Below are positions 40,358 through 49,620 of a DNA stretch of 60,000 nt, in pieces; positions within the stretch are counted from its first letter, which is position 1, and every line of letters starts with the position of its first letter. Source of the DNA: Polytrichum commune. Lineage: Eukaryota > Streptophyta > Polytrichopsida > Polytrichales > Polytrichaceae. A model generated the notes under the pieces. That model saw only the letters and a program-made list of their open reading frames with translations. It had not been told where the DNA came from and did no database searches. The position numbers were made by a program, and so were the translations under genes. The stretch lies in assembly GCA_950295325.1 (NCBI GenBank), contig OX485807.1, forward strand, positions 18,635,666 to 18,695,665, read 5' to 3'.

Positions 40358-42196
40358 CTAATGTAGAAGTGAAGTGTCCTCTCCAGCTAATGTATCAAGT
40401 GCAGATAGGAAGTCGGGAAAGTTGGAATCGGCCATCTCTTGTATCTCCTTAACTAGGTCTAAGTCATATGGTTCAATCTGAGGCAGTGAGTTCCTGTTTT
40501 CTATGTTAGTATAGAATTCTTCATGATGCCTTTGAATGTGGGTAAGGGCCGAAATGCAAAACCTTGTGAGATAGAAATTCGGGTTTGTGGATGTTATTTC
40601 TGCGAGTCCCTTTGGTAAGACCAGATCCTTTAGAACCCACATAAAAATGAGCAAATCCCTTGCAGCTGAGTTCGCTTTTGCCCACAATTCCTGAAATTGT
40701 TCTTTGGATATGTGACTTTGGATTTTTATGTCAGGTAAGCTGCTCCATTTGAGTAACATAGGTTTGTATGCGAGATAGTATTGATAAATACTAACTGGCG
40801 GTGCGAGGTTTTTCATGGTGGTTGTGATCATGTTTCCAGAATCTTCAATTATGTTGAACCCTAGAAGATGCTCCCATTTGTAAGGGTCAGATCTATCCTC
40901 TTCCTGTTGTTCCAATCTCCCCTGTAGGTCATCTCTTTCAATGGTTGCTTGTTGTAACTGTGTTTTTAGGGCTCTTAGTGTGTGGCTGATTTTGGTTGTG
41001 ACTCTGTGCAGCAAAGATTGTGCCGAAAAGTGGGTTTCAGTGTCGGAGTCAGAGTGCTTCTGTACCCAGAGGTCGAAGGCCTCGATTTTTGTCAGTTCTT
41101 GTACTCGGTCTGGATTCAGTTCTGTAACTGTGGTTGTGGCTAATTGATTGAATTGAATTGTGTAAGAGTGAATATGTTCTGGGAAGGCTTGAAGTTTCTC
41201 CGCCGTGTCCCGCCGAAGTTCAGAAATTTGGTGCCGAAGTTGGGTGAGTTCCTGTTTTACGGCAATGGCAACTTGCGTCCAATTACGGCGATCCAGGAAC
41301 CATTCTTCCTTCTGTGCTCGGAATGTGTCTTCGATTTGCTGGGCCTTTGTCGCAAGCTGCTGTGCCTCGGCATACTGGGCCTGTAGAAGGGTATTCCTTT
41401 GTTCGGCAATTTGTTTAGTCTCTTCAGCGAAGTGTTGGGTTTTGGTAAGTTCTGCGATGTGTTCTCTTCGGAGAAGTAATATTTGTTGTTGATGTTGCTC
41501 TTTTTCGGCGATGAGTACCTGTTTGATTTCGGCTGCATGCTGGCTTTGTAGGGTTTCTATCTGATGCTGAAGTTCCTGATTTTCTTTGTGGGTTGTAGCA
41601 ATTCGGCGACGTTGTTCCTCTGTAGTGTCGCTCTTTGCCTGGAATCGCTGGTTCTCCTCGGTCAGCTGGTGGATTGTCTCTAGTGCTGTGGCGTAGAGTA
41701 TAGATTTTTGCTTATTATCTTCCTCAATTTGGAAATTTCGGTCTGTTGTTGCTGCGTACTTAGTCTGAAGTAGATCAATTTCGTTTTTAAGCAGGTGATT
41801 CTCCTTTTGCAAGGTAATGAGAGGCTGCTGGGACGCGGTGTTGTGATGCTCTTCTGCTACGATCTGGCCTGTCATGATCTCCTCCCATACTTCGGCGAGT
41901 TGTTGGGTGTCTTCAGCGATGCGTTGGCTGTTGGGAGTTGCTGTGTGTCGGGCTTGAAGACCTTGCCTCTCCGCGGTGATCTGTGTGTAGATTGGCGATT
42001 TCTGTTCACAGTGCCGTTGTTCTTGTTGGGTTGTGGCTTTCTGGGCGACGTTGTTGATGATGGTCGCCTAGTTGCCTGCTTCCATTCCAGCTTCGACGAT
42101 CTGCACCTTGGCTGTTGTTTTCAGCATGGCTGCGGTGTCGCTCATCCGGGTTTCTGTCTGTAGGCTCCTTAGTTTTTGTTGAGGCTCCTTCTGCTG
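40358..42196 (-). pseudogene. 3' coiled-coil coding region of the giant element
   Basis: It lies in the same frame as the upstream 1.8-kilocodon ORF, separated by a TAG at 42197-42199. A second TAG lies at about 42052, after which the frame is open to 40358. From the ATG at 41875 it gives 505 residues. Residues 1-330 are a long Gln/Glu-rich coiled coil (LQKENHLLKNEIDLLQTKYA, EEQRRRIATTHKENQELQHQ). A globular part follows (KWEHLLGFNIIEDSG, QFQELWAKANSAARDLLIFM, YLTRFCISALTHIQRHHEEF). No enzyme motif. Coiled coil plus the preceding domain mirrors the layout of the TGTGGGA-element protein. It may be a structural accessory protein or the end of a polyprotein. Confidence 0.65.
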
Positions 42197-44686
42197 CTAA
42201 TGCCCGCTAGTGAGATCGTAATTTGACAATTCGGCGTCGTGATTTGTGGCTCCCAATTGATGGCGACCTTCTGGTTGCTCTGTGTGAACAGCTGTAGTGA
42301 TGGGAGGAGTCTGTTCCTCGGTGCCATCTTTGTGCTTCCCTTGGAGTAAATCTGAATTCTTCGTTTTTGAGGTCGGAACTGACTTGTTGGAATCTGTAAC
42401 AAGTTCCTGCTTGTGTTGTACCGAATTCAGTTGTGCTTTGTCTGTAATGAGTGGTTGCTGCTTTACTCTACTAGTTGAGTTCAAAGTTTGTATAATCCAG
42501 TTCTCCAGTAGATTGGTGTTTTTCCGAAATTTCTGTAAGATGTTGCCCAACGGGGCTAAGTCCATTTGCGGTGTGTCATGCTCCACTGTGCTTATAAGCA
42601 CACTTTTGTTTGATGTAGGTTCTATTGCGGCAGTGAAGGTTTTGGAAATTTCTCGTCTCTGGGATGAATATGGTTTGGCATGTAAAGGGTTTCCTAATTC
42701 AATAATGATGTTAGGATCTGGTATTGGTTTAGCCATGGCTGGTGTGGCCATGGCCACCAAAATTTGTGGTGGTTTTGATGTTTCTCCTATGGTGAGTTCC
42801 ATTGATGGTTGGGTTTTCCTCTTCTTGGAAATTGGTTCCTCTATTAATTCTGAAGGCATAAGAATGCCGACCTCTATTTCTTGCGGGACTGTAAGCAGTC
42901 CTTCGCTAATCAGAATCATGGTAAGTGGGGGTCCCACTAGTGTCCTTAGAGTAGTGGTCTTGTCTTTGTATAGTGCCTCTTTGAGAGTGATGAGTTCCGC
43001 TTTGATGTATCCATAGAACAATGCAGGCCAATCAACCTCTCTTCCGTTTAGTGCATCTTGTATGTGCAATACTGCTGTGCATGCTATTGTGTTGGCACTG
43101 GTTCTTAGTAAAAACAATGAATTGAAAAATTTGAGAGGTCGTCTTGCCTCAGGGATTGTGCAGTCGTTAATCTTGCATGTTCCAATCTTGGTCTTCATCT
43201 TCTCCTTGATGTTTGGAAATATGTCTGATGCATGTACTCTTGGCGTTCCTGGCTCCCTCTTGGCGATGAATGTGTTGAGATAGAACACTGTTTTCATCGT
43301 CTGCCTCCAGCCCTTGCTGAAAATTGGAATCGTGCGTCCATTGAGTCTTGTTTCCATTGTGTCCACATCTAAATTGGTAATCACCTCTTGTATGACTTTT
43401 GCATTCATAATCTCCCAGGTGACTCTTGTAATGAATCGATCTAACCCTATAAGCTGTAAGAAGGTTTCTTCTCCTCTACTCGGCTCGTAATCCAAAGCAC
43501 CCATATCTGTGCTAAATGTAATATCTGCAATGGACCTTGTCATTGCTGCCTTTCCCTTCTCTTTGGCGGTTAAGCCCATTGTGACTCTTCCTAAACCAAT
43601 CCCCCAAAAGCTAATTGTTTCTATCAACTTCTCAGCTAAAATTTCTGACTCACTGAAATGAAGGTTGCTTTGCTTCTGATAAGTGCTAAGTAATCTCACA
43701 ACTCTCTTCAATTCTGTGTAACTGGTACATTGAAACACTGTCCTCGAATGCCTGGACCAAGCTAAAAACGTCTTCAGTTCAGAGAGACCTTCCTCGAACT
43801 CTGCTCCAAACAGCTGTGAAAGAGAACTAAGACTTGCCAATCTTCTGAGAGGTAGCCTTGGGAAGTCTGTTGCTAATGTCCTTGGGACAGTCTGATTAAT
43901 GATGTATTCGGGTAATTCTGTTACGCTTCTTGATGTTAGCTGGCCGATCCAGCTAGGCCTTTTAACCCTGTAATTTCTGACATGGCATCTTGGTGGCTTT
44001 ATCATCTTCTTACTTGTGTGTTGACAAGGTGTAGCTCCTTTATGCCTTCCTGACTTAATGCCTTCTTGTGATACCTCTTTTTGATTTGCAATTCTCTTCA
44101 TGTGTAAATGGGTGGATATGGGTCCATGAAGAATATTATCTTGGATCTTTGGAATGACAGTAATTTGATGTATTATAAGTGTAATTTCAGTTCCATTGAA
44201 ATTTTCTATACTCTGTGTGGCTTTAAATTGGATAGTATGTCTTTTTATGGATGAATGTAGGGGTGTTTTCCATTCTTGCGTAAGATGTCCATTATAGTGT
44301 AGTAGTCTAATCACGAATAGTGTATAGATTATGCTCCATAAGTGTACCATTTTTCCACATGCGTGGTTTAAACTTCGCGTGGTAGCCAATTTGTAATGTG
44401 TATAGTTTGTTACGTCCTCCGCACATGTCATGTTATCATAATGATGTTGTGGAATTTGACGTGTGTCTATCCCGTTGCATGCGTATGGTTCGCACCTTTC
44501 TTCTTTTGAGAGGTAAGATTTCATAATCACCTTGGTTGAAATTGATTGATCATGAACCTCATTTGCCAATGGTTGTATGGAATAACATTCCAATAATTTA
44601 TGGTGAACTTCTTCATAATCCGGGGATGTAAAAATATTCATCCCGTCTTGGTTAAAAGTGATAACTTGGTTGGGGTTAACCCAGTC
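42197..44686 (-). CDS. 3' accessory domain region fused in frame to integrase
   Basis: Continuation of the integrase frame (counting from the TTG at 47356, residues about 890-1719). Residues 1003-1022 (HLWSIIYTLFVIRLLHY) are hydrophobic and could span a membrane. Residues 1150-1300 have charged helices. Residues 1310-1490 form a domain: ITNLDVDTMETRLNGRTIPI, RRPLKFFNSLFLL, VDWPALFYGYIKAEL, PPLTMILISEGLL. It aligns without gaps around RR...F...W with residues 133-180 of the TGTGGGA-element protein and resembles the putative plant transposon protein type near Athila-like elements. A Pro/Ser/Lys-rich linker leads to the coiled coil. Over 800 codons without a stop argue that it is or recently was coding. 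Confidence 0.6.
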   Translation of the reverse strand, partial: DWVNPNQVITFNQDGMNIFTSPDYEEVHHKLLECYSIQPLANEVHDQSISTKVIMKSYLSKEERCEPYACNGIDTRQIPQHHYDNMTCAEDVTNYTHYKLATTRSLNHACGKMVHLWSIIYTLFVIRLLHYNGHLTQEWKTPLHSSIKRHTIQFKATQSIENFNGTEITLIIHQITVIPKIQDNILHGPISTHLHMKRIANQKEVSQEGIKSGRHKGATPCQHTSKKMIKPPRCHVRNYRVKRPSWIGQLTSRSVTELPEYIINQTVPRTLATDFPRLPLRRLASLSSLSQLFGAEFEEGLSELKTFLAWSRHSRTVFQCTSYTELKRVVRLLSTYQKQSNLHFSESEILAEKLIETISFWGIGLGRVTMGLTAKEKGKAAMTRSIADITFSTDMGALDYEPSRGEETFLQLIGLDRFITRVTWEIMNAKVIQEVITNLDVDTMETRLNGRTIPIFSKGWRQTMKTVFYLNTFIAKREPGTPRVHASDIFPNIKEKMKTKIGTCKINDCTIPEARRPLKFFNSLFLLRTSANTIACTAVLHIQDALNGREVDWPALFYGYIKAELITLKEALYKDKTTTLRTLVGPPLTMILISEGLLTVPQEIEVGILMPSELIEEPISKKRKTQPSMELTIGETSKPPQILVAMATPAMAKPIPDPNIIIELGNPLHAKPYSSQRREISKTFTAAIEPTSNKSVLISTVEHDTPQMDLAPLGNILQKFRKNTNLLENWIIQTLNSTSRVKQQPLITDKAQLNSVQHKQELVTDSNKSVPTSKTKNSDLLQGKHKDGTEEQTPPITTAVHTEQPEGRHQLGATNHDAELSNYDLTSGH

Positions 44687-45202
44687 ATATGGTAAAAACT
44701 TCTTCAATCTCCATCGTCCCAATTCTTTTTGATGTATGGTCTTGATCTCAATGGTATCGTCATCGTGGATTCTTGTGATGGTGTATGGTCCCACCCATTT
44801 TTGTTGTTCAAAAGGTGTCTTGATTTGTATGTGTGGTAGATATTTGCTCACTACTTTTTGCCCTTTGTAAAATCTGCATGGTCTTGAATTGCTTGATTCT
44901 CCATTATGGTGGTTGGTGTTTAGAGAGGAATATCCTTTTGTACAAGATCCAATTGTTCCTCCTAGTGATGGGACTTTGGTGTCACCAACTTCCAAAACAT
45001 ACGCCTTTGCCTCTAGAGGTTCATGGTAAGGTTTAATCTTACTCATGTTTACCCTTCCAAGAGGTTCTCCTTGTAAAGTATTCACATCCACGGTATTGTT
45101 GTCGTAAATTTCCTTAATTTCGTAAGGTCCACTCCATCGAATTCTAAATTTGCCTGGACCCGGTTTGTTCATCCGTTGATGCCATAAAATCTTTTGACCC
45201 TT
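44687..45202 (-). CDS. two tandem GPY/F modules (integrase C-terminal domain)
   Basis: First module, residues 719-777: KGQKILWHQRM, FRIRWSGPYEIKEI, NNTVDVNTLQGEPLGRVNMS, KIKPY. Second, residues 830-890: YKGQKVVSKYL, QQKWVGPYTITRI, DDTIEIKTIHQKELGRWRL, KKFLPYDW. GPY/F modules are the DNA-binding tail of Ty3/gypsy integrases and are normally single. Between them lie about 50 residues rich in Gly, Ser and Asn. This is part of the integrase frame, not a separate gene. Confidence 0.85.
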
Positions 45203-46020
45203 GTGAAACTTGGGAATCTTGTTCCCCTTTAATTTCTCCATTGCTTGATGAGTTTTGTCACTCTTCTCCGTAGTGTCATAAGAAGGTTTCTTGCAATGTT
45301 TGCACCTCTTGTCTTCCATTAAAGTTTTATTTTGTCTTCTTTTTCTCATGGTTTGAGTATGCTCAATGTTTTCCTCCGCTTCAATACGGGTTAAGTCTAA
45401 TGTCTTTAATTGTTCCATTCTCCGTTTAAGAACGGGATGCCATTCTTGATTCCTTTGGAGATTCTCCTCGTTGTAAATGAACGTTAATGGAAGTAATGCC
45501 TCCGTTCCAAATACCAATGAAAATGGTGTATGCTTGGTGGTGACTTTGTATGCCGTTCTATATGCCCATAAAGCCGCGTATAGTTTAGTGTCCCAGTCCG
45601 TGCGATTGGCGTTTACCATTTTGGTAAGTGTTGTCTTAATGACTTTGTTGGTGCTCTCAGCTTGTCCGTTGGCTTGAGGATAGTAAGTTGTCGATTTTCG
45701 ATGTAAGACCATAAATGTCTTGGTTAGAATTTGGATTGTCTCGTTTAGAAAATGACTCCCTTGGTCACTAACTAGTTCAATCGGACATCCAAATTTGGTG
45801 ATGATCTCCTCAAATATGAATTTCGCGGTAGATGCCGCGGTGTTATCCTTTAGTGCTCTCGCTTCAACCCATTTGGTAGTGTAATCCGTGGCGGTAATAA
45901 TGTATCTATTTTTAGTACCTTTAGCCGGTGGATTGATTGGTCCTATAAAATCCAATCCCCATCTTTGAAACACCTCTGTAGGCATAATTGGGTGTAATGG
46001 TTGTGCGGACTTTGATACTT
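45203..46020 (-). CDS. integrase catalytic core of the giant element (DD35E)
   Basis: Residues 445-700 of the frame counted from 47356. WGLDFIGPI (D469), VSDQGSHF (D531) and GQAESTN (E567) form a canonical D,D-35-E triad. TDYTTKWVEARAL and WAYRTAYKVTTKHTPFSLVF are conserved core segments. Downstream at 685-688 a CKHC motif adds a possible zinc ligand pair. Integrase inserts the element cDNA; the 5-bp CTTAG duplication is its footprint. The frame is intact here. Confidence 0.92.
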
Positions 46021-48050
46021 TTGGTCCCACTCTTTGACATATGTCACATTGTTTGCAATATAAGTATACGTCCCTTTTCATTGTAGGCCACCAATAAAGG
46101 GCCGTTAATATTTTGTGTAATGTGATGTTTGCCGCGAAATGTCCTCCCGCAATGCCTTCATGTGCTTCGGCGATGATCGCCTCAGTAATTGGTCCGGAGA
46201 CACATCTCCTTTTCATTCCATCGGCCCCTTCCTTGATTAATTGGTCTCCATTAATTAGTTGAAAATGTCTACTTCTTATCGCTATTTGTTGTCTTTGAGA
46301 AGTCGTTGCCGGTGTTGTCAATCTCCCATGCGATAAGTAGTCAATAAATGGTGTTCTCCAATCCTCTTGTGGATCAGTGGTAATTGCTCCGCATTGTATT
46401 TTAGTTGTTGCTTTCTTCTTACATTTCGGACATTCTCCATTGATATAATGTTCCGTATCTTGTACTATGGTAGGCCACCAATAAGGCCCGTTGAGAATTT
46501 GTTGAATAGTATCGTTCGGGTTGAGATGATAACCATTTTGTTCATGCACTCGTTTGATTAGATGCTTGATTGGATCTCCTGCGATACATATCTTTGTTTC
46601 TCCGTGGTCTACTTCCTTCCGTAATTCTCCCTCTTCCATAAAATAAGTTCCATTCTCTTGTTCAAATGGATGTCGATCTCCGGTTTTCCCATGGTTCAAA
46701 TATTCTATTATTGGTTTTCTCCAATCCATTTTGGTTGAATCACTCCTTAGCGCAGTACCATTGTATTGCTTGATGAAACTTTGGATATCGCGAGTCATTG
46801 TAGGCCACCAATATGGTCCTTGTGTTGCTTGTTTTATCATTTCTTCACATGTTTGATATTTTCCATGAAGTTCCTTTAAAAATCCTTGTATCCGATTCTC
46901 CGAGATGCATTCTTTAGGTATCTCATTGGCGACAAATCGTCTCATTAGTTTCCCATTTATGATGGCGAAGAATTGACTTCTATTCGCAATCCGTTCCTTC
47001 TCTTCTCCGGTTAAGTCATTGCTCATTACCTTTCCGAATAATAAGTATTCGAGGTAAGGTTTTTTCCAATCCGATGGTGACATTTGCTTTAATATAGTCA
47101 CTTGTTTATCTTTTAGATTCATCTCTTCTTGCTTCCCATTGAGTTGTAACATGCATTTTTCACATTCGTATTCCGCGTGATACTTGATGTCTTCGTCAAT
47201 TGTAGGCCGCCAATAAGGACTAAAGAATATTAATTGCTTAGTCATAGGTAAGGTCAAATGCTTGCCTTTTGCGTGGTGAGTGGCCGCTATGAGTTTTCCT
47301 CCTCGACTTCGTGTGACGCATATTCGCGTATCTCCGTTGGATAGTAATCTTATCAAGGTTCCTCCGTTGAGAACGAACCGCTTGCATTTGTTTGCCCATC
47401 GAAGTTGTTTTTCATTGGTAATATTTTCTCCATTTACTTGTTTATTTCTTAAGTACTCAAAATAGGGTGTTCTCCAATCCGTCGAGTGGTTTTCTTCCGT
47501 AGTTGACTCGTCATCCGATACCGAGTCTAGTACTAGAGTATCATTTTCTAGTTCATATATTCGTCCTTCATTTTGTCGTAAGCAAACCGGACATTCTTCG
47601 CAATAACTTGCTACGTCCCTCTTTCTTGTTGGCCACCAATAAGGTCCACTTAATATGGTGAACCAAGTATTTCCGAAGGTTTGATGATGACCTTCTTGTT
47701 CATGCGCTTCCGCGATGATCTCTTCAATAACTTATCCCGCTATGCATGTTTTTTATTCTCCACTTGGGCTAATTCGTATTAATTTATCTCCATCCATAAC
47801 GTAAGGTTCACTCGCTCTTCTTATGCGTGTTTGTTCTTCTTCCATTGTTCCTATTGTCAACAATCTTCCATGTTTGAGATATTCTTTGAACGGTTTTCTC
47901 CAATCCTCCGTTGATTGAGTATATACCATGTACCATTCAAGACATGGTGTCACATTTTCCTTTCCTTGTTCATTTTCTTCACTTAATTGTTCATTTTCTT
48001 TCATGTAATCATCTTCTTCCTCTAGTACTTCCATACAAAACAAATTTGCA
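46021..48050 (-). CDS. array of five H2C2 zinc-binding modules before the integrase core
   Basis: Each module is about 115-135 residues: a DW(R/K)xP...(E/D)YL entry helix, a variable stretch, a Cys-Ile/Val strand, His...His, then YW(W/R)PT and Cys-x2-Cys. Entry motifs are DWRKPF (about 47915), DWRTPY (47490), DWKKPY (residue 96), DWRKPI (211) and DWRTPF (332). YWWPT/YWRPT occurs at about 47640, 47210, residue 182, 292 and 421. Module 3 has lost its second His and both Cys. Module 1 has TAA codons at 47753 and 47732. The usual number in gypsy elements is one. The frame is open from 47731 through integrase; the ATG-like start at 47356 is only a TTG. Confidence 0.88.
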
Positions 48051-49620
48051 TCCGGTAGTTGGTCGTTACTCCGGTGGGTGGTTCTCCATTATCGATTCTT
48101 GAGAGGTGATCCACCATCACGTGTCGTCTCCCGGGCATATACACAATCTCAAAATCGTATTCTTGTAGAAGAAGCATCCATCTTGCGATTCTCCCCGAGA
48201 TTATCGGTCTATTTATCAAGTATAACAATGCTTGATGATCCACGTAAAACACGAAATGGTTCGCCAAAAGGTAGTGTCGGAATTTGTTTACCGAATATAC
48301 CATTGCTAATGCTTCGCGTTCCGTTGTACTATAATTTTTCTCCGCTTTATTTAATAATCGGCTTGCATAGTAAATTGGCGAGTCGATGTTTCCATTCACC
48401 TTTTGCGCTAGTACCGCTCCAATGGCTATGTTTGATGCATCACAATGGACATGGAATTCCATTGACCAATTTGGAGCCATTAATATTGGTGTTGTCGTAA
48501 GAAGTCTCTTGACTAGTTCAAATGTTTGTTGGCAATTTGTCGTCCATTCGAATGCTTCATCATTTTTTAGGAGAGTATAAAGAGGTCTCGTAATTTGTGC
48601 AAACATCCATATGAATCTCCTATGGTATGTTACCGAGCCTAAGAATGCTCGTAAACTCTTGACATTGGTTGGTGGTGGTAAGCTTTGTATCACGGAGATC
48701 TTTTTGGGATCTATCAAAAGTCCCTCTTTGCAAACCACGTGACCTAGTAATCTTCCCGAGGTCACGCAAATCATACACTTCTCCGGATTAAGACTTAAGC
48801 CACACTCTCTACATCGTTGGAGACAAAGCTTAAGGTGCTTGATATGATCCGCCTTTGTCCCATATATACTAAAATCATCCAAAAACACTTTCATAAAATC
48901 ATTTAGAAACTCCGCGAAAATCGTCATTACTCCCCTTTGAAAAGTAGATGGCGCATTCATAAGTCCAAATGACATCACTCTAGTAGCATAAGCTCCCCAC
49001 TCCGTAATAAAACAAGTTTTCGGTTGATCTTCCGGTGCTACCCTCACTTGATTGTGACCACTAAACCCGTCTAGTAGTGACAACATCTCGTGTCCAGCTA
49101 CCGTTTCAAGAATCTCCTCCGTGAATGGTAATGGAAATGGGTCAGATTTTGTTGCTCCGTTGAGTTTCCGATAGTCTACGCATACTCTTAACTTTCCATT
49201 TTTCTTTGGTACTATCACTATCGGTGAAAGCCATTCCGCTCTATCTACCGGGTATATGAATCCGGCTTTAAGTAATTTGTCGATCTCCTCTTTCACCTTT
49301 GCCGCATAATTCGGATTCATTTGATATCTACTTTGCTTGATCGGCTTGGTATTTGGTTTGAGCTCTATCTTGTGCTCACAAATGTGAGGTGGTATCCCTT
49401 TCATATCCTCATATGTCCATGCGAATACATCCTTGTAATCCCTTAGTATCTCAATCACTTGGTTTTCATAGGTAGGGTCAAGTCCCTTTTCTATTCGTAC
49501 CATTTTGGGATCCTCCGTTGTCCCAAGGTTAATTTCCTTTATCATATCTTCATCTTCGATAGTCCATCCGGCGATTGTTTTCCCTTTCACCGCTTCGGAT
49601 GCCGGTGTTCGATCGATCGC
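48051..49620 (-). CDS. reverse transcriptase and RNase H of the giant element
   Basis: It lies in the same frame as gag-protease, separated only by TAA at 49621-49623. First ATG is at 49590, but homologous sequence starts earlier. RT: SRYQMNPNYAAKVKEEIDKL, RVCVDYRKLN, SLLDGFSGHNQ, FGLMNAPSTFQ and the active site VFLDDFSIY (near 48880). RNase H: VHCDASNIAIG, TTEREALAMVY, FYVDHQALLYL, HVMVDHLSR; all four acidic positions are present. After RNase H a one-base deletion near 48055 shifts the frame into the zinc-module array. These enzymes copy the element RNA into DNA in cytoplasmic particles. Confidence 0.93.

Noticed and set aside
42297-43016. 239-codon plus-strand frame opposite the 3' accessory region
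   Set aside because: It is antisense to a frame with recognisable domain similarity, has no domain of its own and appears to be a shadow.
48078-48580. Plus-strand 140-codon frame over the RNase H region
   Set aside because: Antisense to a clearly conserved RNase H; no domain.
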